From positions 1-9,380 of the forward strand of contig JBDKTJ010000158.1 in assembly GCA_039698075.1 (NCBI GenBank): a stretch of DNA of 9,380 nucleotides, written 5' to 3'. The notes beneath the pieces were generated by a model, which saw only the letters and a program-made list of their open reading frames with translations, ran no database searches and was not told the origin of the DNA. Positions 1-5,658 of the stretch are shown here, in pieces; position 1 is the first letter of the stretch, and each line of letters opens with the position of its first letter. The position numbers and the translations under genes were made by a program. The stretch comes from JAJFVC01 sp039698075 (GTDB lineage Bacteria; Planctomycetota; Planctomycetia; Pirellulales; Thermoguttaceae).

Positions 1-394
1 CGGTGGCCGAAAGCAGCCGGTTGTCGAAATCCCACACCCCTTGCACCGGATAGCCCGTCACGGAGGTCAGATTGCCGTTGGCGTCGTGGCCGAGCGTCAT
101 GCTGCCGGCGGTCAACACCTCGTGCACTGCGTTGTGCGTCCGAGCTTGCGGCGTGCCGTTCTCCGTAAACGTGTTCCAATCGCCGGCTAACGAGAGATTC
201 CACGACTGGTTTTGGTTGCCATCCGAACGACTCCATGTCGTCAGCCGGTTTTCGGCGTCGTAGCTGGTCGTACTAAACCCGTAGTTGGCCATCGGCGCGC
301 CGAGCGTTTCCGTCAGCTTGTTCTTGTTGGCGTCGTAGGTGTAAACCGTGTTGATCTCAACGTCCAATATTGTAAACCAAAGACTCCCGCCCCG
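1..394 (-). pseudogene. RHS/YD-repeat protein fragment, continues beyond the left edge
   Basis: The minus-strand frame is open from an in-frame TAG (395-397) to the window edge and reads as classic YD-repeat sequence: VYTYDANKNKLTE, TSYDAENRLTTWSRSDGNQN, GHDANGNLTSVTG and WDFDNRLLSAT. YD-repeat (RHS) proteins are large secreted beta-cocoon shells that often carry variable C-terminal toxins. No start codon with a ribosome binding site exists here. The recognisable homology begins only near position 357, so the upstream end is broken. From memory of planctomycete RHS cores, this segment normally follows directly after the segment at 1631-1826. The intervening 1.2 kb with the WG-repeat gene therefore looks inserted. 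Whether the 3' portion outside the window is intact is unknown. Confidence 0.85.
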
Positions 395-436
395 CTATTC
401 GTCCTACCCCTCCCCATCCCCCTTGCTAATTTTGCC

Positions 437-461
437 AAAATCAGTGACGTCCCGTTTTCCG
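437..461 (-). repeat. short dispersed repeat, copy 1 (supplies stop of WG gene)
   Basis: A 25-nt stretch reading AAAATCAGTGACGTCCCG on the plus strand and then TTTTCCG. It matches 5661-5685 at 24 of 25 positions. Read on the minus strand it encodes RKTGRH and the TGA stop of the WG-repeat gene. A looser version lies at 1838-1862. The family is not identified; no transposase gene is next to it. Confidence 0.7.
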
Positions 462-1442
462 CTCCTGTCCCCCTTCTGCATTCCTTGCACGCCGACATAT
501 TTTCGCACCGCTACGGTCAATGATGCACAACTCGCCATGCTGAATTACGGTGGCTAGCCCGTCCTCAAAATTGCTGGCTGTTTCATAGAGCGGTGGAAGA
601 ACCCATTTTCCATGCAGATCGAAAAATCCCCATTTTCCCTTGAGCTTCGCACGTGCTAACCCGTCTGAATATGGGCCGACCGCCTCATATTTCATCGGGA
701 CAACCACCTTTCCTGAGGAATCGACAAAACCCCATGCATTATCGGATTTTACTGCCGCTTGTCCACTATGAAAATCTTCGGCGCAATCAAAAACGAATCC
801 TGTTATTGGCGTGCCATTCTTGTGGATAAAGCCAACCTTTGTGCCCTTATACACTCGCGCTATCCCCTCGACAAACAAATCGGCATTGTCGAATTTGCAT
901 GGGATTCTGATAACGCCGCGGAGATCGACGTATCCCCATTTTCCGTCTTTTTTTACGGCCGCGAGTCCTTCTGAGAAACAGCCTGCGTTATCGAATTGAA
1001 TTGGTATCACAACGTCTCCGGCTAGATCAATGTATCCCCATTTCGAGTCAACCTCGACTGCCGCAAGACCATCCGAAAAACTCACAACCCGTTTATATCG
1101 CGGCTTTACGAGGAATTGGCCTCGCTGGTTGACAAATCCCCATAGGCCATTTGATTCAACTGCGGCGGCTCCATTGCCAAAGGCCCATGCGTTATCGAAT
1201 TGCGGCGAGATCGCCCATTGGCGTTTCTTTCCATCACCAACGCTGTGACCAACGATAAAGCCCCATTTACCGCTCTCATCTTGGTCATTCATTAAATCCA
1301 GATGCGGTGGTCCTGCCGATGCAATTAGCTCCTTGGCATCCTCAGAATCGGTAGCAGTTGCTACACCACAATAGGACTGCCTCTCCGGCAGATTACTTAG
1401 CAACGCTATTACGAGCATCACGGCAGAAAGGCGATTCAACAT
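441..1442 (-). CDS. Secreted WG-repeat protein
   Basis: A 333-residue product made of a signal-peptide-like N-terminus (hydrophobic stretch at about residues 5-18) and tandem WG (KWG) beta repeats. The WG or equivalent pairs sit at residues 60, 101, 135, 169, 203 (degenerate VG), 237, 271 and 305 (degenerate LC). From 101 onward the spacing is exactly 34 residues. Typical units read KWGYIDLAGDVVIP and AWGFVDSSGKVVVP. Such repeats form beta-propeller-like or solenoid surfaces and have no known enzymatic role. I chose ATG 1442 over ATG 1478 because AAAGG lies about 7 nt upstream and the hydrophobic stretch then falls at the N-terminus. The last six residues, RKTGRH, are encoded by a dispersed repeat shared with the gene at 5665-6402, so the native C-terminus may be lost. 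The gene lies between RHS fragments, so it may have travelled with RHS cassettes. That role is inference; the repeat assignment is firm. Confidence 0.88.
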   Translation of the reverse strand: MLNRLSAVMLVIALLSNLPERQSYCGVATATDSEDAKELIASAGPPHLDLMNDQDESGKWGFIVGHSVGDGKKRQWAISPQFDNAWAFGNGAAAVESNGLWGFVNQRGQFLVKPRYKRVVSFSDGLAAVEVDSKWGYIDLAGDVVIPIQFDNAGCFSEGLAAVKKDGKWGYVDLRGVIRIPCKFDNADLFVEGIARVYKGTKVGFIHKNGTPITGFVFDCAEDFHSGQAAVKSDNAWGFVDSSGKVVVPMKYEAVGPYSDGLARAKLKGKWGFFDLHGKWVLPPLYETASNFEDGLATVIQHGELCIIDRSGAKICRRARNAEGGQERKTGRH

Positions 1443-1502
1443 TCGTTGCCTTTCTCTTGGCCATTCGATCGCTATCATGGTATCGGTCTCAGTTGTTGGA
1501 GT

Positions 1503-1630
1503 TCAGATGGGCTGCTGATTGTCTGGGTCGCAGAGTTCCAGCAGGTTGCCGTTCTGGTCGTATTTCCAGGTGGTGACGCCCGAGAGCCGGTCGGCCTGCG
1601 AAATCTTCTGATTCCGCGCGTCGTAGAATG
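1503..1630 (-). pseudogene. RHS/YD-repeat fragment upstream of the WG gene
   Basis: The minus-strand frame reads FYDARNQKISQADRLSG, then VTTWKYDQNGNLLELCDPDN, and stops at TGA 1503-1505 after QQPI. This is a YD-repeat unit (KYDQNGNLLEL) without any start codon. It is in a different frame from the adjacent fragment at 1631-1826, from which a stop and a short GGTGTCAGGAACC repeat separate it. In planctomycete RHS proteins as I remember them, this unit lies well N-terminal of the 1631-1826 unit. The order here is therefore rearranged, not merely frameshifted. The fragment ends 61 nt before the WG-repeat start codon. Confidence 0.8.
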
Positions 1631-1826
1631 TTATGAGAAATCAATGGTTCCTGACACCTTTTCCTCCTCCGAAGTCGGCAGATTATCTTGCCGCCCGTAG
1701 GTCGTCGTAGTGACCGTGCCGGGCGCGTCGCCGATGGTTCGGGTCACGCGTCGCATGCCGTCGTCATAGCTGAAGCTGGCCGCCATGGCCGAATTGTAGC
1801 CGATTTGGGCCAGTTGGTCACGTCCA
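1631..1826 (-). pseudogene. RHS/YD-repeat fragment closed by a repeat-encoded stop
   Basis: The minus-strand frame reads DQLAQIGYNSAMAASFSYDD, then GMRRVTRTIGDAPG, then TTTTYGRQDNLPTSE, typical of YD-repeat shell sequence. It then runs into EEKVSGTIDFS and a TAA stop at 1631-1633. The last part comes from a short interspersed repeat (1643-1658). Upstream, homology ceases near 1826, and unrelated repeat sequence (1838-1898) replaces the expected RHS coding sequence. The fragment has no start codon and cannot be expressed on its own in any obvious way. Confidence 0.82.
1643..1658 (-). repeat. GGTGTCAGGAACCATT short repeat
   Basis: On the minus strand the sequence GGTGTCAGGAACCATT, followed by GATTTC, interrupts RHS coding sequence exactly at the junction of two fragments in different frames. 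I recall GTGTCAGGAACC as a widespread short repeat in planctomycetes and other bacteria, but cannot verify this here. Only one copy lies in the window. Confidence 0.45.
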
Positions 1827-1837
1827 CTTACTGCTAT

Positions 1838-1898
1838 AAATCAGTGGGTGTCCCCTTTTTGCGTCCTACCTAAATTGTCAATATCGGTGCGTGTCCCC
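1838..1898 (-). repeat. Pair of GGGGACAC-type short repeats
   Basis: Two directly repeated units on the minus strand, GGGGACACGCACCGAT (1883-1898) and GGGGACACCCACTGAT (1840-1855), are identical at 14 of 16 positions. The proximal unit with its flank (AAATCAGTG, GTCCC, T-run) resembles the repeat at 437-461 and 5661-5685 and is probably a divergent member. It marks the upstream edge of the RHS fragment. Confidence 0.5.
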
Positions 1899-1899
1899 G

Positions 1900-1936
1900 G
1901 AATTCGCTGCGGAATTCGCGGGAATTCGGAATTCCG
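1900..1936. repeat. Cluster of four GAATTC palindromes
   Basis: GAATTC occurs at 1900, 1912, 1922 and 1929, four times in 35 bp. The last is part of the perfect 10-bp palindrome CGGAATTCCG (1927-1936). The units share GGAATTCG and look like a decayed short tandem. The cluster lies between the lipoprotein stop and the GGGGACAC repeats. No function is evident. Confidence 0.6.
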
Positions 1937-1960
1937 CCCCCCTTTTGTTTCCCTCTCACA

Positions 1961-2491
1961 TCATCTTACCCGCACCACAGTTTCGATCGTTCTGGACTTT
2001 CCTAACCAAATGCCGTGTTTTCCCCCGATTTTGTTTTCGTAAAAGAACCTAACGGCTACGTCGCATGGTGATTGTTGACTGAATGAATAACGCCTGCTGT
2101 ATACGTCCCCTGGCTGTAGCAGGATGTAGTTATCCTCTGACCTTGGTGATGTGGAACGACCAAGACCGAAAGGGGGCCCGAACGCGTCTGACAGAAGAGA
2201 ATTCTTAGCACCTCTGTCGGCTTCTATAAACATAACCCAACCATTGATACCTGGCATATAGATCACAGCATCATCTGGTCCGTCGTTTGACAATTCAGCG
2301 GTAAACACAATTGGCTCGCTAGGCCGAACCTGATATTTGTCGGCGCGAACACGGAGCACAAGTGGGCCATCGCTCACTTTGACTTCTTTATCGCTTGCCT
2401 TGGATTGCTCCACAGTGCGCACCTCTGCCTCTCCACAGCCCATGAGCGGAAATAGCAGCATCATTGCTACAATTTTCATATAGAAAACCAT
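1961..2491 (-). CDS. Small lipoprotein with probable Ig-like domain
   Basis: A 176-residue product. The N-terminus MVFYMKIVAMMLLFPLMGC is a lipoprotein signal with lipobox LMGC, so Cys19 would be lipidated. After a charged linker (about 20-42), residues 43-176 read as one beta-rich domain: LVLRVRADKYQVRPSEPIVF, then TAELSNDGPDDAVIY, and later LLQPGDVYSRRYSF. This pattern (extended strand, 'EPI.FTAELSN', 'L.PGD...') recalls Ig-like and BsuPI-type inhibitor domains, but I cannot assign a family firmly. ATG 2491 is preceded by GAGGAG with a 5-nt spacer. The gene begins 41 bp after the stop of the HExxH-motif gene on the same strand and likely shares its transcript. Possible roles are a surface-bound partner or inhibitor of that protein, or an unrelated envelope lipoprotein. 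Confidence 0.8.
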   Translation of the reverse strand: MVFYMKIVAMMLLFPLMGCGEAEVRTVEQSKASDKEVKVSDGPLVLRVRADKYQVRPSEPIVFTAELSNDGPDDAVIYMPGINGWVMFIEADRGAKNSLLSDAFGPPFGLGRSTSPRSEDNYILLQPGDVYSRRYSFSQQSPCDVAVRFFYENKIGGKHGIWLGKSRTIETVVRVR

Positions 2492-2532
2492 ATTGCTCCT
2501 CTCGCATTAGCCCCACAATACACTTTCATACT

Positions 2533-2919
2533 TTACGGGCACGAAGCTCCTGGGACGCCATAGCAGTTCGTCGCCCTATAGTTTATATTTCCAGACTGCC
2601 AATTCTTCGTACCGTAATTGACCCATTTCCCCGAATCAGCGATATCTATCGTACCTCCTGGTTTATTTGCATCGCTGTCCCTTTGTTGAAATTCAGCAAT
2701 CCGTTTGTTCCAATCGATCCGCTTAGCCAGTTCGTTGATACACTCCTCCTTCGTTGCTCCGAAAACGAATGGAGAGCCTTTTCGGTAATTTGTGACTTCG
2801 TTCTCGGCCAGACCGATGCTAGTGGCATAAATCGCCCATGATGTGTCAGTATGGTGCTGCTCGTGGGTGTTAATTGCTGCTACTGCTACGGCTGTCAGGT
2901 AGTACTTCCCCTCACCCAT
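2533..2919 (-). CDS. 128-residue hypothetical protein with HExxH motif
   Basis: I do not recognise a family. The product starts MGEGKYYLTAVAVAAINTHEQHHT. A hydrophobic helix-like segment (about residues 7-17) leads directly into HEQHH (residues 19-23), which fits the zinc-metallopeptidase signature HExxH. A charged segment follows (about 62-86, with ELAKRIDWNKRIAEFQQRD), then a Gly/Asn/Tyr-rich tail with two Cys near the end (NCYGVPGASCP). No signal peptide or membrane segment is obvious. Start choice: ATG 2919 has AGGAGG 5 nt upstream, while the longer frame's ATG 2967 directly follows an in-frame stop and overlaps a candidate -10 box. The gene is short for a stand-alone protease and could be a detached RHS tip domain, but no RHS coding precedes it. 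It is followed by a lipoprotein gene after 41 bp. Confidence 0.65.
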   Translation of the reverse strand: MGEGKYYLTAVAVAAINTHEQHHTDTSWAIYATSIGLAENEVTNYRKGSPFVFGATKEECINELAKRIDWNKRIAEFQQRDSDANKPGGTIDIADSGKWVNYGTKNWQSGNINYRATNCYGVPGASCP

Positions 2920-2924
2920 ACCAT

Positions 2925-2930
2925 CCTCCT
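2925..2930 (-). promoter_or_regulatory. Ribosome binding site deciding the 2919 start
   Basis: AGGAGG on the minus strand lies 5 nt upstream of ATG 2919. It is one of the strongest Shine-Dalgarno matches in the window and the main reason for choosing this internal Met over ATG 2967. Confidence 0.75.
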
Positions 2931-2965
2931 CAAGGCTTGATATTCCCGAGAATGAGAACCCGATC

Positions 2966-2994
2966 ATTTAAGCAGAATATCACCGTCTTGTGAA
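2966..2994 (-). promoter_or_regulatory. Candidate sigma70-type promoter for the HExxH/lipoprotein pair
   Basis: On the minus strand, TTCACA (2989-2994) and TTAAAT (2966-2971) are separated by 17 bp. The -35 box matches consensus at 5 of 6 positions and the -10 box at 4 of 6. A start near 2959 would give a leader of about 40 nt to ATG 2919. This is a consensus match by eye only. Confidence 0.35.
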
Positions 2995-3221
2995 GCATAG
3001 CGAATCTGCGTCGGAGAATAGCGTGCGAAAAGCGGTCTATTGGCGAATTAGTTGGATGGGGGGCGTGCGGCCTGTTTTTGGGTCGGCGTCTGCCAACTTC
3101 TCCAACCAATGTCTTTTCTAACGGAACGATCCCGCGTTATATTCATGGCGGCGTCTCGCCCATGGTTTGGACGAGGTGTTTTGGTGTCTTTCGGCCATTC
3201 CTATAGTTGACGAGGTCGATC
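2972..3221. other. Divergent intergenic region
   Basis: The non-coding stretch between the minus-strand HExxH gene and the plus-strand membrane protein gene. I find no RHS-like coding sequence in any frame, no tRNA and no long inverted repeat. Toward the right side TATATT (3138-3143) could be a -10 box for the membrane protein gene, but no good -35 box lies at the right distance. Confidence 0.5.
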
Positions 3222-4046
3222 ATGTCGGTCGCCGGAATCATTGCTCTGCCTTGTATTGTGATGATTTTGGCGTTCGGCGTCGCAATATCGGCGGCCTATC
3301 GATCCCAGTCGTCCGCTCGGTTCCTCTTCCTGTACCCGTTGATGGGTTCGTTCGTCATCACCGGCGGCTGCATGATGTGGGGCTACCATGCCATCTGCAC
3401 CTCCAGGTCATCCACGGCGGCGATCGGCCTGTTTTTCTTGCCCCTCTTTTCGGCCGCCCTTGCCGTGATTGTTTTCGCGGTTTCCTGGGCCGTTCTGTAC
3501 GTAGGGTGGTTCCTCGTTCAAAGAATTCAAGCAGTTCCGGTGCGGCCTGTTTCGATCGCGATCCTCTTCTTGGCGATAGTGGTATTGGCGTGGACGGGAT
3601 ACATGGCCCAGACCAAGATCGCTCGACACCGATTGCTGAAGGAAGCGACATTGGGACGCAAGGTTGAACGGCTGGAAGCAATTTTGACGGAGGGGGTGTC
3701 GTCGCAAGACTTCGAGACGCTTGCCAAGCTGGCCAAGAATCCCAACACGCCGACGAGCGATTTGATTCGTCTTTATGATTTTTGCAGGCCGAGGATCAGC
3801 GAGCTTGGCGGTTCCGAATCCTTAATTCTCGTTGCCTTGGCAAAAAATCCACAAACGCCGCCGGATATTCTCGCCGCACTGGCGAGCTGTCGACAACCGT
3901 GGATCCGCGATCACGTGGCGGCAAATCCAAACACGTCGATCGGCACGCTTCGACAATTGGCAGCGGATCAAGAGCAGTTCGTTCGAGGGCACGCAGCACG
4001 TGAACTGCGTGCAAGAGAACAAAACAGGGAGTTCGAGACGCAATAG
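3222..4046 (+). CDS. Four-helix membrane protein with C-terminal leucine-rich-variant repeats
   Basis: A 274-residue product. Hydrophobic segments at about 4-26, 34-56, 68-95 and 109-128 predict four transmembrane helices. A basic, charged linker (131-165, ARHRLLKEATLGRKVERLEA) connects to three repeats of the leucine-rich-variant (LRV) type: LAKLAKNPNTPTSDLIRLY (about 167-185), LVALAKNPQTPPDILAALAS (203-222) and VAANPNTSIGTLRQLAADQ (232-250), ending VRGHAAREL. LRV repeats are alpha-helical solenoid units thought to mediate protein contacts, here presumably on the cytoplasmic side. I chose ATG 3222 (GAGG 6-7 nt upstream) over an in-frame TTG at 3207, which has no Shine-Dalgarno. The gene stands alone on its strand between repeat-rich regions. 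The domain combination is clear but its role is unknown. Confidence 0.82.
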   Translation: MSVAGIIALPCIVMILAFGVAISAAYRSQSSARFLFLYPLMGSFVITGGCMMWGYHAICTSRSSTAAIGLFFLPLFSAALAVIVFAVSWAVLYVGWFLVQRIQAVPVRPVSIAILFLAIVVLAWTGYMAQTKIARHRLLKEATLGRKVERLEAILTEGVSSQDFETLAKLAKNPNTPTSDLIRLYDFCRPRISELGGSESLILVALAKNPQTPPDILAALASCRQPWIRDHVAANPNTSIGTLRQLAADQEQFVRGHAARELRAREQNREFETQ

Positions 4047-4086
4047 GGCGGACGCCGCCAGAAGCTTTTTCTTGTCTTGAAATCTT

Positions 4087-4106
4087 GGAGGGCCCCCCCT
4101 TTTTTT
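4087..4106 (+). terminator. Possible weak intrinsic terminator
   Basis: GGAGGG followed by C7 and T7, 41 nt after the stop of the membrane protein gene. A short stem AGGG/CCCT with a CCCC loop, extendable by G-U pairs, would precede a T-run. The stem is short, so this is tentative. Confidence 0.3.
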
Positions 4107-4273
4107 GTTCTTCCGGATACCTGGTCGGACGGTGGCTGGGGTGAGAGGCTCGCTTTCCGACATCGTGACGGCAGGCAAGAAGTCAGGGATGAACGTGAAC
4201 CCCAGGGGGGACTCCTTGGCCGCCTTGCCGTCGAAATCCGTTGGAATTTCTATCCGTCGCGAGGTTATCCCCC

Positions 4274-4301
4274 TTGCTTGCGGCGACGTCACTGCAATAC
4301 T
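4274..4301 (+). promoter_or_regulatory. Candidate promoter of the Msr fusion gene
   Basis: TTGCTT (4274-4279) and AATACT (4296-4301) with a 16-bp spacer, about 50 bp upstream of the start codon. It is an imperfect sigma70-like match by eye. A 13-nt palindrome TTGGAAATTCCAA (4325-4337) lies between it and the ribosome binding site. Confidence 0.28.
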
Positions 4302-4353
4302 TCATTAGTAGAGCCCCTACGGCGTTGGAAATTCCAAGCCTCAGGAGCCGACC

Positions 4354-5394
4354 ATGAGTGCACAGAAATATCTTGGATTGTTGGCGGCCGCAGTCGTGGC
4401 TGCCGCCATTGGGCTGGCAGCTTTTTCGGCGACCCCGACCCTATCCCAAAGAGAGACGCCAGTGACCGAACGCAAGGCCAATCAAGAGGCATTGAAACGC
4501 AAGTTGAGTCCCTTGCAATATCAAGTGACCCAGGAGTCCGCCACGGAACCCGCTTTTCACAACGCATATTGGAACGAACACCGGGAAGGTCTCTACGTCG
4601 ACATTGTCAGCGGCGAAGTCCTATTTTCGTCCAAGGACAAGTTCGACTCCGGCTGCGGCTGGCCCAGTTTTACGCAACCCGTCGATGGCGCTCAGGTGGT
4701 CGAGAGGCGGGACGCGAAACTCGGCATGATCCGCACTGAAGTCCGTTCCAAGGATGCGGACTCCCACCTTGGGCATGTGTTTGATGACGGCCCGGCGGAC
4801 AAGGGCGGTTTGCGCTACTGCATCAACTCGGCATCTCTCCGATTTATCCCGGTCGAGGATCTGGAGAAAGAAGGCTACGGCAGCTTGCTCCCCTTGTTGG
4901 GCCGCCCGGCTCCTAAGTTGGCCGAGGAAATCGCCACCCTCGCGGGCGGATGTTTTTGGGGTATGGAGGAACTTCTGCGTCAGCAGCCTGGCGTCATCGC
5001 CACCGAAGTGGGATACACCGGCGGCGTTGTGTCGCATGCCACGTACCAAAATCACGAAGGCCATGCCGAGGCCGTTCGGATCCGGTTCGACCCGACAAAG
5101 ACCAGCTTTGAGACGCTGCTGCGATTGTTCTTCCGCATCCACGATCCTACCACTCTGAACCGCCAGGGGAATGACAAGGGCCGTTCGTACCGCAGCGCCA
5201 TTTTTTTCAACAGTCCGGCGCAGAAAAGCATCGCGGAAAAGGTGAAAGCTGAAGTCGACGCCTCCGGCAAATGGAAGAAGCCCATCGTCACCGAGATCAC
5301 CCCCGCCGGTCCCTGGTGGAAAGCCGAGGACTACCACCAAAACTACCTTCAAAAACATCCAGGCGGATACACCTGCCACTTCCTCAGGGACTAG
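4354..5394 (+). CDS. msrBA: Exported bifunctional methionine sulfoxide reductase, MsrB-MsrA fusion
   Basis: A 346-residue enzyme that reduces both epimers of methionine sulfoxide in oxidised proteins. Residues 1-32 form a signal peptide or membrane anchor (LGLLAAAVVAAAIGLAAFSA), so it should act outside the cytoplasm. The MsrB domain spans about 49-167. It has DSGCGWPSF with the presumed resolving Cys101 and RYCINSASLRF with catalytic Cys156. At the first zinc-site position it reads YVDIVSG with no CxxC, so this is the zinc-free MsrB type. The MsrA domain spans about 192-346. It has GGCFWGMEE with catalytic Cys200, the HEGHAEAV motif, and Cys341 in YTCHFLRD as the likely resolving residue. 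These four are the only cysteines. The order B then A is the reverse of Neisseria PilB-type fusions. CAGGAG lies 6 nt before ATG 4354. No dedicated thioredoxin-like partner is encoded nearby. Confidence 0.95.
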   Translation: MSAQKYLGLLAAAVVAAAIGLAAFSATPTLSQRETPVTERKANQEALKRKLSPLQYQVTQESATEPAFHNAYWNEHREGLYVDIVSGEVLFSSKDKFDSGCGWPSFTQPVDGAQVVERRDAKLGMIRTEVRSKDADSHLGHVFDDGPADKGGLRYCINSASLRFIPVEDLEKEGYGSLLPLLGRPAPKLAEEIATLAGGCFWGMEELLRQQPGVIATEVGYTGGVVSHATYQNHEGHAEAVRIRFDPTKTSFETLLRLFFRIHDPTTLNRQGNDKGRSYRSAIFFNSPAQKSIAEKVKAEVDASGKWKKPIVTEITPAGPWWKAEDYHQNYLQKHPGGYTCHFLRD

Positions 5395-5531
5395 TGCGTG
5401 TCGCACAGACGTGTAGCGTTACCGGCGGCTTGATTCCACGGTTTCGAAAGCGAATCGGCACGCTACAGATTTGTGAAATGCGTTCTAGCCAGTCCGGGCG
5501 CTGGCGGTTGATCAAATGGGGAGAGTTGAAA

Positions 5532-5548
5532 CGTCCCCGTTTCGACTC
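5532..5548 (-). repeat. Partial third copy of the cassette-end repeat
   Basis: On the minus strand it reads GAGTCGAAACGGGGACG, which matches 15 of 17 positions of the right-hand end at 6494-6510 but lacks the CAGCTAGT extension. Confidence 0.5.
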
Positions 5549-5631
5549 GTGGCAAGGAGAACATGTCCAACGACTTGGACTCTTGCACACGATGCGTTCC
5601 GAAGGTCGCCCAAAGGCGCTCATCGCCACAA

Positions 5632-5658
5632 ACTAGCTGCGTCCCCGTTCCGATTCCC
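5632..5658 (-). repeat. Left arm of inverted repeat around the secreted-protein gene
   Basis: Read on the minus strand it starts GGGAATCGGAACGGGG and ends ACGCAGCTAGT. It pairs with 6492-6518 at 23 of 27 positions, and all four differences are purine transitions. The inner 18 positions match at 17 of 18. It lies just beyond the stop of the gene at 5665-6402. Confidence 0.6.

Larger units (their letters stand above)
4047..4353. other. Intergenic region upstream of the Msr fusion
   Basis: A stretch of 307 bases. It holds a G/C tract followed by T7 at 4087-4106 and a candidate promoter near 4274-4301. Part of it (about 4110-4292) is open on both strands, with fairly GC-rich third positions on the minus strand (FDGKAAKESPLGFTFIPDFL). 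Neither frame has a ribosome binding site or a recognisable domain. It could hold a decayed gene; I do not call one. Confidence 0.4.

Noticed and set aside
1443..1478. A longer start (ATG 1478) for the WG-repeat protein
   Set aside because: It would place a charged 12-residue segment before the signal peptide and has no ribosome binding site.
2920..2967. A longer start (ATG 2967) for the HExxH gene
   Set aside because: ATG 2967 directly follows an in-frame stop, overlaps a candidate -10 box and lacks a Shine-Dalgarno, whereas ATG 2919 has AGGAGG at ideal spacing.
3822..4292. A 156-codon minus-strand frame over the end of the membrane protein gene and the following intergenic region
   Set aside because: Half of it is antisense to the LRV repeats and it has no ribosome binding site. 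Only its upstream part has coding-like composition, reported separately as a weak finding.
4621..5406. A 261-codon open frame on the minus strand opposite msrBA
   Set aside because: It lies entirely opposite a strongly supported gene with all catalytic motifs, has no recognisable domain, and its low-complexity composition is that of a GC-rich antisense shadow.
5394..5406. GTGCG/CGCAC hairpin at the msrBA stop as a terminator
   Set aside because: The stem is only 5 bp and no T-run follows.
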